Source: Verrucomicrobiota bacterium (lineage in GTDB: Bacteria > Verrucomicrobiota > Verrucomicrobiia > Opitutales > T3Sed10-336). From it: a stretch of 33,833 bases of DNA. The notes beneath the pieces were generated by a model, which did not search any database, had not been told where the DNA came from, and saw only the letters and a list, made by a program, of their open reading frames with translations. Where the stretch lies: NCBI GenBank assembly GCA_003565135.1, contig PXDC01000105.1, positions 1 to 33,833 on the forward strand, in the 5' to 3' direction. Each line of letters begins with the position of its first letter. Position 1 is the stretch's first letter. Below are positions 17,742-26,009 of this stretch, one piece after another. Made by a program: the position numbers and the translations under genes.

Positions 17742-18032
17742 TCAGCCGAGCAGCGCGGCGGCGATCGAGCGCCACTCGTCGTCCAACGAACCGGTCGGTT
17801 TGGGCTTCCCCGCACGCGAGTACCAGTGGGAGGCGTTGCCTTCGTCACCCTCCTTGCGGTGGAGGTAGGCGTGAACCCAATCGCCGGCCGGGCTCCCGGC
17901 CCGCTGGCAGAGGCCGTGAGCCTTTTCCCAATCGCCGCGGGCATCCCACCAGAGGGCTTGCAGCGCGGGATCCAGGTCTCCGCCGGGCGCATGCTCGGAC
18001 TCGACCGATTTGCGGAATTCTTCCAGTGTCAT
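17742..18032 (-). CDS. Small conserved helical protein of unknown function
   Basis: 96 residues, soluble, rich in Trp, Ala and charged residues. The middle (ALWWDARGDWEKAHGLCQ ... DWVHAYLHRKEGD ... ASHWYSRAG) looks like one or two TPR-like helical hairpins, and this short protein type recurs widely in bacteria without a known role. The ATG at 18032 is almost exactly at the start predicted from a good promoter upstream. It is first in a minus-strand operon with aroF (61 bp on) and the transglycosylase. Confidence 0.75.
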   Translation of the reverse strand: MTLEEFRKSVESEHAPGGDLDPALQALWWDARGDWEKAHGLCQRAGSPAGDWVHAYLHRKEGDEGNASHWYSRAGKPKPTGSLDDEWRSIAAALLG

Positions 18033-18334
18033 AAATCAATGATTACAGGCTGGTTTCGATAAAGTCAAACCCATCGGGTCCCCCGATTCCGGAATTCCCG
18101 GCGCGCCCATGGGCTCCGTCCGCAGCGCGCCGCTTCCGGCAGCGGCCGGGGTTTCCAATGTGGCTTGATGGAACGTTCGGGCTGAAGCGGCGCACGGTTT
18201 GGTACCGGCCCGGCCGGGTTGGGATTTGCATGATATGAAGGGCGAACCAAAGTCGCATTTCGCTTGCGTTCGCATCGCTCTGATTTAACCCTTTTTCCAT
18301 TCCGCATTTTTTATTCGAGCCTTAAATCCCGCTT
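18033..18334. other. 302-bp divergent intergenic region
   Basis: Separates the minus-strand aroF operon from the DUF1080 gene. Besides the promoter at 18040-18068 it holds GC-rich short inverted repeats (for example CCGGC-CCG-GCCGG near 18206-18218) and a T-rich stretch (18291-18318) just before the DUF1080 start. Three overlapping minus-strand frames of 79-85 codons show no domain or plausible composition and were not called. No clear promoter for the rightward gene was found. Confidence 0.6.
18040..18068 (-). promoter_or_regulatory. Putative promoter of the small protein / aroF / transglycosylase operon
   Basis: On the minus strand, TTGACT (18068-18063), 17 bases, TAATCA (18045-18040). This is the best sigma-70-like match in the window. 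The expected start lies at about 18033, one base ahead of the ATG, implying a leaderless transcript. Confidence 0.6.
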
Positions 18335-19027
18335 ATGCATAACCTTTACCGATCCCTGTTGCCGTTAATAGCGGCCGCCACCCCCGCCCTCATGGCCGGA
18401 GAGACCGACTGGAAAATCCTCTTCGACGGGGAATCGACCGATGCCTGGCGCGGCTACCGAACGGAAACCTTCCCCCAGGCGGGCTGGGAAGTGAAAGACG
18501 GGGTTCTTTCCACCGTTTCCGGCGACGCCCGCCCGGACATCATCACGGTCGAGTCGTATGACAACTTCGAGCTGCACCTGGAATGGCGGGTCGCGCACCG
18601 GGGCAACAGCGGGATCTTTTTTCATGTCTCCGAGGAACCCGCCGCCATCTGGCACCATTCCCCCGAATTCCAGATCCTCGACGACGAGGGATACGGGGTG
18701 GCCCCGGATCACTTTCACGCCACCGGTTCGCTTTACGACCTGCTCGCACCCGAACTGCCCAAACCGGTCCATCCCGTCGGTGAATTCAACTCCAGTCGCC
18801 TGATCGTAAACGACGGGCACGTCGAGCACTGGATGAACGACCGCAAGATTCTGGAATACCACCTCGAGAGCGACGACTTCCGCGAGCGGGTTGCCGCGAG
18901 CAAATTCAGCGATTACCCGGAGTTTGCCCGGGTGGGAGACGGTCCGATCGGCCTCCAGCATCACGGGGGCGGGGTCGACTTCAGGGACATCAGGATCCGG
19001 CGGCTCGACGGCGATACCGATCGATGA
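18335..19027 (+). CDS. Exported DUF1080 (3-keto-disaccharide hydrolase-like) protein
   Basis: 230 residues with a signal peptide (1-21, cleavage near LMAGE). The single DUF1080 domain has the family opening WKILFDGESTDAWRGY, then GWEVKDGVLSTVSG, the strand pair FELHLEWRVAHRGNSGIFFHV, SPEFQILDDEGY, and the closing GPIGLQHHGGGVDFRDIRIRRL. The fold is a concanavalin-like beta sandwich. Characterised members act on 3-keto-glycosides made by Gfo/Idh/MocA dehydrogenases, and two such dehydrogenase genes follow directly, so a role in oxidative glycoside breakdown in the periplasm is likely. Substrate unknown. Confidence 0.88.
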   Translation: MHNLYRSLLPLIAAATPALMAGETDWKILFDGESTDAWRGYRTETFPQAGWEVKDGVLSTVSGDARPDIITVESYDNFELHLEWRVAHRGNSGIFFHVSEEPAAIWHHSPEFQILDDEGYGVAPDHFHATGSLYDLLAPELPKPVHPVGEFNSSRLIVNDGHVEHWMNDRKILEYHLESDDFRERVAASKFSDYPEFARVGDGPIGLQHHGGGVDFRDIRIRRLDGDTDR

Positions 19028-19105
19028 AACAAATTTGTTCCTCCCGCTGTCCCGAACCAGGGGAAACCGGGGGCACCCTGCCGCCCCGAATCTGATTTTT
19101 GCCCA

Positions 19106-20404
19106 ATGACTCAATCAAAATCATCCGGCCTTGACCGGCGGACTTTCCTTCGGGCCGGTTCGCTCGGAACCCTGGGAATGCTGCTCGGCGGCATGAACTC
19201 GGTCGCCGAAATCCGCGCTCCCTCATCCGCCGAAAACGGGTACGGCGACGAGGACGAGGATCCGGGGCGCACCGTTTCCTGCGCCGTGATCGGTGCCGGT
19301 CCCCGGGGCCGTGAGCTCCTGGAAACCCTGACCCGTTTGCGGGGCGTCCGGGTGGTTTCCGTTTGCGATACGTACGAACCTTTCCGTCGCCGAGCCAAAC
19401 GGCTCGTCGACGACGCCGACACCTTCCAGGATTACCGCTCCATCCTGGAGGACCGCCAGGTGGAGGCGGTGTTCGTCGCCACCCCGTCACACCAACACCG
19501 CAACATCGCCATCGAAGCCCTCGAGGCCGGCAAACACGTCTATTGCGAGGCTCCCCTGGCGGCGGACATCGACGACGCCCGCGCCATCGCCCGCGCGGCG
19601 CGGGACGCCGGTAACAAGCGGATTTTCCAGGTCGGTCAGCAGTACCGAGCCGAACCCCAGCACCACCATGTTCGCCAATTCGTGCGCGCCGGGGCGCTCG
19701 GGCAGACCCTGTTTGCGCGCTCCCACTGGAGCCGGCGGGAAAGCTGGCGGCGGGCGGCGCCCACCCGGGAGCGGGAAAACGAGATCAACTGGCGGCTCAG
19801 CCGGGAGACCTCGCCCGGACTCATCGGCGAAGTCGGCATCCATGCCCTCGACGTCGCCTCCTGGTTCCTGGATTCACGTCCAACAGCGATCACCGGCCGG
19901 AGCGGTCTGCTCTACTGGAACGACGGGCGCGACGTCCCCGACACGGTCAACGCCCTTCTCGAGTACCCGAACGGGGTCAACCTGACCTTCGAAGCGACCC
20001 TGGCGAATTCCTACCAGGGCATCGGCGACGTCATTTGCGGCTCCGACAGCGCCATCCTCATGCAGGAAAACCGCGCCTGGATGTTCCGCGAGGCGGACGC
20101 TCCCCTGCTCGGCTGGGAGGTCTATGCGCGCCGCGAACAGTTCTTTGAGAAAACCGGCATCTCCCTCGTGGCGGACGCGACGCAGCTTCTGCAGGACGGC
20201 CTCGACCCGGCCACCGACGCGCCCGAGCCCGAGCCATCGGTTTATTACGCACTCAAGGACTTTTTCGCCTGTATCCGTGAAGGTCGTACGCCGTACGCGG
20301 ATTACCAGACCGGGTTCGAAGCGGCCGTCACGGCAATCAAGACCAACCAGGCGGTTTTGGAGCAATCCACCATCGCCTTCAAAGACGAATGGTACACCCT
20401 CTGA
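19106..20404 (+). CDS. Tat-exported Gfo/Idh/MocA oxidoreductase
   Basis: 432 residues. A twin-arginine signal (DRRTFLRAG plus a hydrophobic stretch, residues 10-32) predicts export of the folded, cofactor-loaded enzyme. The Rossmann domain has CAVIGAGPRGREL, VVSVCDTYEPF and VFVATPSHQHRNIAIEALEAGKHVYCEAPLA. At the usual Glu-Lys-Pro motif this protein reads Glu148-Ala149-Pro150, so the conserved lysine is absent. The C-terminal domain has GEVGIHALDVASWFL (active-site His and Asp). It probably oxidises or rearranges a sugar or cyclitol with tightly bound NAD(P). It sits between the DUF1080 protein and a second family member. Confidence 0.88.
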   Translation: MTQSKSSGLDRRTFLRAGSLGTLGMLLGGMNSVAEIRAPSSAENGYGDEDEDPGRTVSCAVIGAGPRGRELLETLTRLRGVRVVSVCDTYEPFRRRAKRLVDDADTFQDYRSILEDRQVEAVFVATPSHQHRNIAIEALEAGKHVYCEAPLAADIDDARAIARAARDAGNKRIFQVGQQYRAEPQHHHVRQFVRAGALGQTLFARSHWSRRESWRRAAPTRERENEINWRLSRETSPGLIGEVGIHALDVASWFLDSRPTAITGRSGLLYWNDGRDVPDTVNALLEYPNGVNLTFEATLANSYQGIGDVICGSDSAILMQENRAWMFREADAPLLGWEVYARREQFFEKTGISLVADATQLLQDGLDPATDAPEPEPSVYYALKDFFACIREGRTPYADYQTGFEAAVTAIKTNQAVLEQSTIAFKDEWYTL

Positions 20405-20466
20405 CCGGTTCCCTCCTTGCCGCCCCGGAGTCTTTCTCTTAACCGAATCGCAACACACGAGCGACC

Positions 20467-21816
20467 ATGAACAACAACCCAGAATCCAATCCCTCCCCGC
20501 CGCACAGCCGGCGCGATTTCCTTAAACGCGTTGCCGCGGCCACCGCGGCGGCCGCCGGCGCCGGCTTTATTTCCGGAGGGCTGCCCGCGGCCAGGGCATC
20601 GGAAAACGCTTCCGGCGGCAGCGCCAACGACCGCATCGGCATCGGGGTCGTCGGGCTCGGCAGCCAGGGGCAAACCCATATCCGCAACATCCTCGCCCAG
20701 CAGGACGAGCAAAACGTGGAAATGCGGGCGATTTGCGAGCTCTGGGACAAACGGCGGAACAGCGTCCAGGGAAACCTCGGGCTCCCGGACGACAAAGTCT
20801 ACACCGATTACCGCCGCCTGCTCGAAGACGACGACATCGACGCCGTCATCATCGCCACCGTCGATCACTGGCACGCGCGTATTGCCATCGAGGCGATGGA
20901 GGCGGGCAAGGATGTTTACATCGAAAAACCCGCCACCCGTTACCTGGGAGAGGCGTTTGATGTTTACGACGTGGCCCGGAGCACCGGGAAAACGGTTCAA
21001 GCCGGTTCGCAGTTCTGCTCCGGCCCCCTGTGGCATAAGGCGCGCGAGGTGATCGCCGACGGCCTGCTCGGTCCGGTGGTTCTCGCCCAGGCTTCGTACA
21101 TGCGCAATTCCGGACCGGCCGGCGAATGGAATTACCGGATCGACCCGGATTTGACGCCGGATTCGGTCGATTGGAAGGAATGGCTCGGGCCCGTGCCCGA
21201 CCGCCCGTTCAACGAGGATCACTACTTCCGCTGGCGGAAATACTATCCGTATTGCTCGGGCATCCTGGGCGACCTGCTCTCCCACAAAATCGGCCCCATG
21301 CTGGTCGCGCTGGGCGACCAGGGTTTCCCGCGGCGCGTGAGCTGCCAGGGTACCCGCGAGATCACCACCGACCGTGACGTGGCCGACGACATTCAGATCC
21401 TGGCCGAATTCGACAGCGGGGCCTCCCTCCTGGTGGTCGGCAGCACGGTCAACGAACAGGGGATTCCCGACGTGATTCGGGGACACCACTCGACGTTGAG
21501 CCTGGGCGGCGGGCGCATCACCCTGAACCCGGAGCGGCCCTTCGCCGACGAGGTCGACCCCGAAACCTTTACCGGGCTCGGGCAAACCAGCGCCCTGCGG
21601 GAGCACCAGAAGAACTGGCTTGAATGTATCCGCGAGGGGGGCGAACCCGCCTCGGGACCGGACAACGCGCTCAAGACCCAGGTCCTCCTGTGCCTGGCGG
21701 AAATGTCCGATCGCATGGGTGTGGTGTGCCGTTACGACGCCGAGTCGCGGGAAATCACCACCGGCGACGGCCGTCCGCTGGAGCCGATTACCTACGGTTC
21801 ACTCGAGCCGGTCTGA
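20467..21816 (+). CDS. Tat-exported Gfo/Idh/MocA oxidoreductase (second copy)
   Basis: 449 residues with a twin-arginine signal (SRRDFLKRV followed by an Ala-rich hydrophobic core). The Rossmann part has IGVVGLGSQGQTHI, VIIATVDHWHARIAIEAMEAGKDVYIEKPATRY; unlike its upstream neighbour it keeps Glu153-Lys154-Pro155. The C-terminal part has WLGPVPDRPFNEDHYFRWRKY and GDLLSHKIGPML, typical of the exported subfamily found with DUF1080 proteins. The two enzymes differ enough to suggest different substrates or successive steps. A strong GC-rich hairpin follows the stop, so the set probably ends here. Confidence 0.9.
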   Translation: MNNNPESNPSPPHSRRDFLKRVAAATAAAAGAGFISGGLPAARASENASGGSANDRIGIGVVGLGSQGQTHIRNILAQQDEQNVEMRAICELWDKRRNSVQGNLGLPDDKVYTDYRRLLEDDDIDAVIIATVDHWHARIAIEAMEAGKDVYIEKPATRYLGEAFDVYDVARSTGKTVQAGSQFCSGPLWHKAREVIADGLLGPVVLAQASYMRNSGPAGEWNYRIDPDLTPDSVDWKEWLGPVPDRPFNEDHYFRWRKYYPYCSGILGDLLSHKIGPMLVALGDQGFPRRVSCQGTREITTDRDVADDIQILAEFDSGASLLVVGSTVNEQGIPDVIRGHHSTLSLGGGRITLNPERPFADEVDPETFTGLGQTSALREHQKNWLECIREGGEPASGPDNALKTQVLLCLAEMSDRMGVVCRYDAESREITTGDGRPLEPITYGSLEPV

Positions 21817-21833
21817 TCCCGATTTAATTCCTC

Positions 21834-21881
21834 GGGCGCGCCCACGCTTTCCGGGTTTCCGGTTCCGGGTGCGGCGCGCCC
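21834..21881 (+). terminator. Strong GC-rich hairpin after the oxidoreductase genes
   Basis: GGGCGCGCC (21834-21842) pairs perfectly with GGCGCGCCC (21873-21881), and the stem continues with CAC/GTG past one bulged base. No T tract follows, so it may act as a Rho-independent-like terminator or as an RNA-stabilising stem. Confidence 0.5.
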
Positions 21882-21971
21882 GCGGCGATTATTCAGAAGT
21901 TTGCGGTCCTTTTTGCCCTTCCCGGAGACGGATTTTTTTCGGTTCGTCATGGAATTCCCGGACCGCTTGGT

Positions 21972-22038
21972 TATAGACTCTCCGTCATGAAGTTTTTCGA
22001 AAACAGCGGCACTCCCGTGGATGGGGCGACCGGGTTTA
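21972..22038 (+). repeat. 67-bp duplicated promoter-like element, copy 2
   Basis: Ungapped match to 15894-15960 (57 of 67 bases by hand count). It starts with TATAGACT, a good -10-like box, and the conserved part runs over CTCCGTCATG and TTTTTCGAAAACAGCGGC. The match stops just before the hairpins that follow. Confidence 0.8.
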
Positions 22039-22076
22039 TCCCGGGAGATCCGGGGACCCGGAGAAACGGGGGATAA
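21987..22076 (+). CDS. Possible 29-residue peptide in the duplicated element
   Basis: An ATG eight bases after the -10-like TATAGACT opens a 29-codon frame starting MKFFENSGTPVDGATG and ending in a Gly/Pro/Arg-rich tail. It has no Shine-Dalgarno sequence and would be leaderless. In the sister copy the ATG is ATC, which argues against coding. Kept only as a candidate; a small RNA is equally possible. Confidence 0.2.
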   Translation: MKFFENSGTPVDGATGFIPGDPGTRRNGG

Positions 22077-22172
22077 CCCCCATCGCTACGAAAAAATCCG
22101 AAAACGTGGCGCCGGAGAGTAGAGTCGCCTTATGCGCCCGAACGATTCGAACCACAAACCGATTGATTGACC

Positions 22173-23063
22173 ATGGCCACTGCGGATAAACCGAAATCCA
22201 GCCTCCCGGAAAACGAGGGGCGCTATGATCCGGGCGCGGAAATGCACGCGCCGGACCTCTACGCTCACGACGCGTTGGCCGAACCCATCGACGGTCTCGA
22301 CAACGTCACGGACGAACACATCGAGCTCTACCGCGAACAGGGCTACCTGGCCATCGAGAACGCGTTCACGCCGGAGGAGGTCGAAGCCGGACTGGCCGGG
22401 CTGATCCACCTGATCATGGGCGGCAACCCGGATTTCGAGGGAATCATGTTCGAGGCGAAGGCCCGCGAAGTCCTGTCCACCCTCGGTCCGGAAGCGCGGC
22501 AGGATGCCGTTCGCAAATTGATGTATTTCGTCGAGTTCGACGGGCGCCTCAAGGAGCTCTCCCACCACCCGAAGCTGCTCTCCGTGGTGGAACGGATCAT
22601 GGGTGGTGAGCGCGCCGGCATGTTCCAGGACATGGCCCTGCTCAAGCCGCCCCGCATGGGACGCGAAAAACCCTGGCACCAGGATCACGCCTACTTTGAC
22701 TTCCCGCTCGACACAAAGGTGGTGGGCGTTTGGATCGCCCTCGATGAGGCGACCCTGGAAAACGGGTGCATGCGGGTCCTGGCCGGACGCCACAGGGAGG
22801 GTCCGGTGGTCCACTTCAAGCGCCGCGACTGGCAAATCTGCGACACCGAGATCGAGGGCAAGAGCGGCGTGGTTGCGGTGCCGCTCAAACCGGGAGGCCT
22901 GTTGCTGTTCGACGGCCTCCTGCCCCACGGGACGCCGCACAACAATTCACCCGCCCGCCGCCGCGCGCTCCAATTCCACTACCGGAACGAAAGCTCGCAA
23001 AAATGGACGCAGGAGGAACGCCTCGCTATTTTCGGAAGCGAAGGCAAGGATGTGGAGTGCTGA
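22173..23063 (+). CDS. Phytanoyl-CoA dioxygenase (PhyH) family Fe(II)/2-oxoglutarate oxygenase
   Basis: 296 residues, cytoplasmic. After a low-complexity N-terminus (~45 residues), the double-stranded beta-helix domain begins at YREQGYLAIENAFTPEEV. Iron ligands are visible as His169 and Asp171 in PWHQDHAYF and the distal His252 in LLPHGTPHNNS; the Arg for 2-oxoglutarate is in RRRALQFHY. All residues needed for activity appear present. Family members hydroxylate diverse small molecules, and the substrate cannot be inferred. It is close downstream of the sugar oxidoreductase set but separated by a strong hairpin and 356 bp. It converges on the next gene with only 7 bases between stops. Confidence 0.88.
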   Translation: MATADKPKSSLPENEGRYDPGAEMHAPDLYAHDALAEPIDGLDNVTDEHIELYREQGYLAIENAFTPEEVEAGLAGLIHLIMGGNPDFEGIMFEAKAREVLSTLGPEARQDAVRKLMYFVEFDGRLKELSHHPKLLSVVERIMGGERAGMFQDMALLKPPRMGREKPWHQDHAYFDFPLDTKVVGVWIALDEATLENGCMRVLAGRHREGPVVHFKRRDWQICDTEIEGKSGVVAVPLKPGGLLLFDGLLPHGTPHNNSPARRRALQFHYRNESSQKWTQEERLAIFGSEGKDVEC

Positions 23064-23070
23064 AGGTTTC

Positions 23071-24483
23071 TCACAAACCGAGAATCTTCATCACACCGTT
23101 CCAGAATCCCGACCACAACCGCTTGGCGCCCGGTTCCTTGCCCCGCTCGGCGATCTCCTGGCAGACGAACGTGCCGGTCCCGGTGAACAGGTCGTCGAAC
23201 AGCGGATTGCGTCCGCGGAAAAACGACCAGAACGTTTCCGCCCGGATCGCGTGGTACTGGAGCTGGGGCGTGAATCCGATGGTGGCGGTCTGATTGGTCC
23301 GGCGCGCCCGCCGCGTTTCGCGGGTCAGGTTGTCCAGGTGTTCGATGCGCACCCCCCGCTTGCCCCACACCACCAACCGGCACGGTCCCCGGAATTCGAA
23401 GTAACGAAAGCGAAGTGTAATCCAGGCGTGAACGGAGAAAAACCGCCAGTACCGGCGGATTTCCATGCGCCGGCCCGGGGGCAGGATCACTCCGGCCAGG
23501 AACCGCGGACGCATCACCAGGGCGCCCCCCTCCGGGACCTCGATCAGCGCGATTTCCGTTGTGGGCTCCTCCTGGGTCGAGAGGGTGATACTGAAGGTTT
23601 CCTCCTTGTTCGGATTGTGCACCCGGATCAATTCAATCAGGCCGCAGGCCAGACAGCTGAACGGGACCCGCCAATTGAACACGAATTTGGTCCGCCGGCG
23701 CACGCCCTCGTCCGAGGCCTGGAGGAATTTCTCCTTGATGAGGAGCGTTTCGCCCGGCTCGAGGTTCACCCCCACCGAAACCCGGCTGGGAGAACCCGCA
23801 ACCGGGGGCAACACTTCCCGGCGCAGGGTCACCGCCGGTGTGAGACGCAGCAGCGGCGCCCAGAGGAAAAAGAGCGTGCCTTTGAAAACCCAGGGGCCGG
23901 CGACCAGCATACCCAGCCCCACCAACACCGGTAAACGGACCGTTTCCCAGGAACGGGTGGCATAATGGAAGAGGTCCGGATTGCCGCTGTCCAATTCCGC
24001 GCGCTCCGTGCGCACGGTCAGGATTCGGGTCTCCGTCGACTCGACCTCATCGGCCAATCGGTCGCGCCGCGCTTCCATCTCCCGCAGCCGCTCGCGCGCC
24101 TCGCGCTCCCGGGATTCAACGCGGGCCAGTTCCTCCTCCCGCTGCTCGCGCTCTTCCCGGCCCGCGAAGAGGCGGTCCCAAAAGCCGAGAGCGGACCGGA
24201 TCTTATGGGCCAGTTGCTGGGCCTCGTTCAACCGGATCTGGGCTTCGGTCAATTCCCGCCGCACCTCCGACAGGCGTACCTCCAGTTCCTGTCGCGCCGC
24301 AAGCAACCGCTGCTCCTCGTCCATGAGCCGCTCGATGGCCTGGTTGCGGTCGAGGTCGAGGCCGGCGTGGTCCTGGTAATAAAAATAGCCGCCCACCGCC
24401 GCGACCACCGCCACCACGGCGATCCCCAGCGGCAAAACCCAGTAAACCAGCCACCCGATAACCTTGGAAAGTAGGATCCACAC
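23071..24483 (-). CDS. Coiled-coil membrane protein with AIM24-like C-terminal domain
   Basis: 470 residues from a GTG at 24483, with GGGAGGG about 12 bases upstream. A membrane helix (about 5-37) is followed by a long charged coiled coil (about 45-170, rich in Glu, Arg and Leu: EEREQREEELARVESREREA) and a second membrane helix (about 183-210). The C-terminal ~240 residues are beta-rich (VSVGVNLEPGETLLIKEKFL ... WSFFRGRNPLFDDLFTGTGTFVCQE); the ending matches the pattern of AIM24/TRAP-like beta proteins, in which G-G-x-x-L-F...F-x-G-x-G is typical. The AIM24 link is an inference by eye. Function unknown; perhaps an envelope or membrane-scaffold protein. Confidence 0.7.
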   Translation of the reverse strand: MWILLSKVIGWLVYWVLPLGIAVVAVVAAVGGYFYYQDHAGLDLDRNQAIERLMDEEQRLLAARQELEVRLSEVRRELTEAQIRLNEAQQLAHKIRSALGFWDRLFAGREEREQREEELARVESREREARERLREMEARRDRLADEVESTETRILTVRTERAELDSGNPDLFHYATRSWETVRLPVLVGLGMLVAGPWVFKGTLFFLWAPLLRLTPAVTLRREVLPPVAGSPSRVSVGVNLEPGETLLIKEKFLQASDEGVRRRTKFVFNWRVPFSCLACGLIELIRVHNPNKEETFSITLSTQEEPTTEIALIEVPEGGALVMRPRFLAGVILPPGRRMEIRRYWRFFSVHAWITLRFRYFEFRGPCRLVVWGKRGVRIEHLDNLTRETRRARRTNQTATIGFTPQLQYHAIRAETFWSFFRGRNPLFDDLFTGTGTFVCQEIAERGKEPGAKRLWSGFWNGVMKILGL

Positions 24484-24630
24484 GACGCTTAAGCCCTCCC
24501 GCTCTCCCCTGGTTTCATCAACATGCCCCTGTTTACCAAATGCACCCCTTAGTGGACAGTCATTTATCCGGACCCGCCGTTACCCGCCCGGCACCCCGTG
24601 ATGGTGACCGCCTGCCGGCAACAATCCGCG

Positions 24631-25185
24631 CTACCGGGAATCGGGGGTTGCCGCCGGTCCGGCCGCCGCCGCGTGAGCCCGCCCGACTTCGATATACTTG
24701 AGCGCGTAATGGCGGATTTTCTCCGATTCCTCCGGAGACAGCGCACGGACCGTTTTTGCGGGCGATCCGAGCACGAGCGACCGCGGCGGGCATGTGAAGT
24801 TACCGGTGACCAGGGAATGGGCACCGACCAGGGAGCCGTCCCCGATGTCGGCCCCGTCCAGGATCACCGCCCCCATACCGATAAGGCAGCCACCGCCGAT
24901 CCGGCAGGCGTGAAGAATCGCGCGGTGGCCCACGGTGGTATAGGCCCCGACCTCGACGCCGTGGTCGTCCGAAAGGTGAACCACAACCCCGTCCTGCAGG
25001 TTGGTCCCGTCCCCGATTCGGATGCGGTTGATGTCCGCCCGGAGGACCGCGCCGTACCAGATGCTGCTGAGTTCGCCGAGCGCGACGTCACCCAGAACGG
25101 TGGCGTTCGGGGCGACAAAAACAGCCCGTTCCACCGACGGGGCAACACTTAAGTAGCGCTGGAGCCGTTGATTGACATTCATCAT
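24631..25185 (-). CDS. Gamma-carbonic-anhydrase-like left-handed beta-helix protein
   Basis: 184 residues made of hexapeptide repeats (VFVAPNATVLGDVALGELSS and onward). The three zinc-ligand histidines of gamma-class carbonic anhydrases are in place: His70 (VVVHLSDDH), His87 and His92 (TVGHRAILHAC). It is of the short YrdA/CaiE-like type, where activity as a carbonic anhydrase is often not demonstrated, so another hexapeptide-type function is possible. Two adjacent ATG codons (25185 and 25182) can start it; neither has a clear ribosome binding site. Confidence 0.9.
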   Translation of the reverse strand: MMNVNQRLQRYLSVAPSVERAVFVAPNATVLGDVALGELSSIWYGAVLRADINRIRIGDGTNLQDGVVVHLSDDHGVEVGAYTTVGHRAILHACRIGGGCLIGMGAVILDGADIGDGSLVGAHSLVTGNFTCPPRSLVLGSPAKTVRALSPEESEKIRHYALKYIEVGRAHAAAAGPAATPDSR

Positions 25186-25258
25186 GGTCGCCAGTCTCGC
25201 ACCGGGCGGTCCCGGATTCAATCCCGCACCGCCCGTCGGACAAGCCCCGCGCCGGACC

Positions 25259-25918
25259 TCAGCGAATGTAGGCGTAAAGCGAAAACGCGCGCGGGTTGGA
25301 GACCTCGGGCGAGGTCTTGAGGAAGATCACCGTCCGTTCCGGTTCGCTGATATTGAGCGGGGTGATTTCCAGGCGGTACCGGTTTTCGTTTTCCTCGTCC
25401 GCAATCACCCTGACCTCGAAGTTCTCGCTTTCGACCTCGACCTCCTCCAGCTCGAACGGTGAATCGGGATGAAACGCCACGTCCACGGTCTGCGTCTCCG
25501 CATCGCCGTCGCGCCGCCAGCTCAGGAAGCGGGGTGACAGGGTCAGGGCCCTCGGGATGTCCACCACCATGCGCAGGTTGTAACTCGGGTTGGCCGGATC
25601 ATCGGTTTCGAGACTGATCGTGTTCACCCGCTCTCCCACCCGGTTTCCGACCGTGAAGATGCCGGTGATTTTCCCGCCCTCGCCCGGCTCGTAGGTGCGC
25701 TTTTCCAGGTCCGCCGTGGTGCAGCCGCAGCTGCTGCGGATTTCCCGGATGGTGACCGCATAGGTTCCGGTGTTCTCGAACGCGAAATCGCGCTCCACCC
25801 GCTCGGCGCCGTATTCGACGTCGACATGAATCTCGGTCGTTTCAAAGGAAAGCTGGCCGGAGAGAAACGAGGGAATCGCCAGGAGGGCGACGGTGAAAAC
25901 AGCGGCTCTAAGATTCAT
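25259..25918 (-). CDS. Exported DUF1573 protein
   Basis: 219 residues with an N-terminal signal peptide (about 1-22). Its DUF1573 domain, an Ig-like beta sandwich, shows the hallmark DFAFENTGTYAVTIREI followed by SSCGCTTADL (two cysteines), EPGEGGKITGIF and NTISLETDD. A second beta domain follows. Such exported proteins are common in Bacteroidota, Verrucomicrobiota and Planctomycetota without a settled role; the Cys pair suggests metal or redox chemistry. Divergent from a rhodanese/MauE gene pair across 91 bp. Confidence 0.88.
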   Translation of the reverse strand: MNLRAAVFTVALLAIPSFLSGQLSFETTEIHVDVEYGAERVERDFAFENTGTYAVTIREIRSSCGCTTADLEKRTYEPGEGGKITGIFTVGNRVGERVNTISLETDDPANPSYNLRMVVDIPRALTLSPRFLSWRRDGDAETQTVDVAFHPDSPFELEEVEVESENFEVRVIADEENENRYRLEITPLNISEPERTVIFLKTSPEVSNPRAFSLYAYIR

Positions 25919-26009
25919 AAGCGAAAGGATTGCAATCAGCAGAACACCGATTACCTTGAACGAGTTCGGGCGGATTTGCAATCGCCCGCGACGCACTTTT
26001 CGTTACAAA

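Larger units (their letters stand above)
21817..22172 (+). other. 356-bp intergenic region ahead of the PhyH gene
   Basis: Contains the hairpin at 21834-21881, copy 2 of a duplicated promoter-like element (21972-22038), and then three short inverted repeats in a row: CCGGG-TTTAT-CCCGG near 22030, CCGGG-GA-CCCGG near 22050 and GGGGG-ATAA-CCCCC near 22070. The PhyH start has no obvious ribosome binding site. Confidence 0.6.

Noticed and set aside
18036-18307. Three overlapping minus-strand frames of 79-85 codons
   Set aside because: They lie in the divergent intergenic region, overlap a good promoter and show no family or signal.
23063-23090. Possible bidirectional terminator between the convergent PhyH and coiled-coil genes
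   Set aside because: Only a five-base stem (GGTTT/AAACC) or a mismatched longer one could be drawn, with no T tract on either strand.
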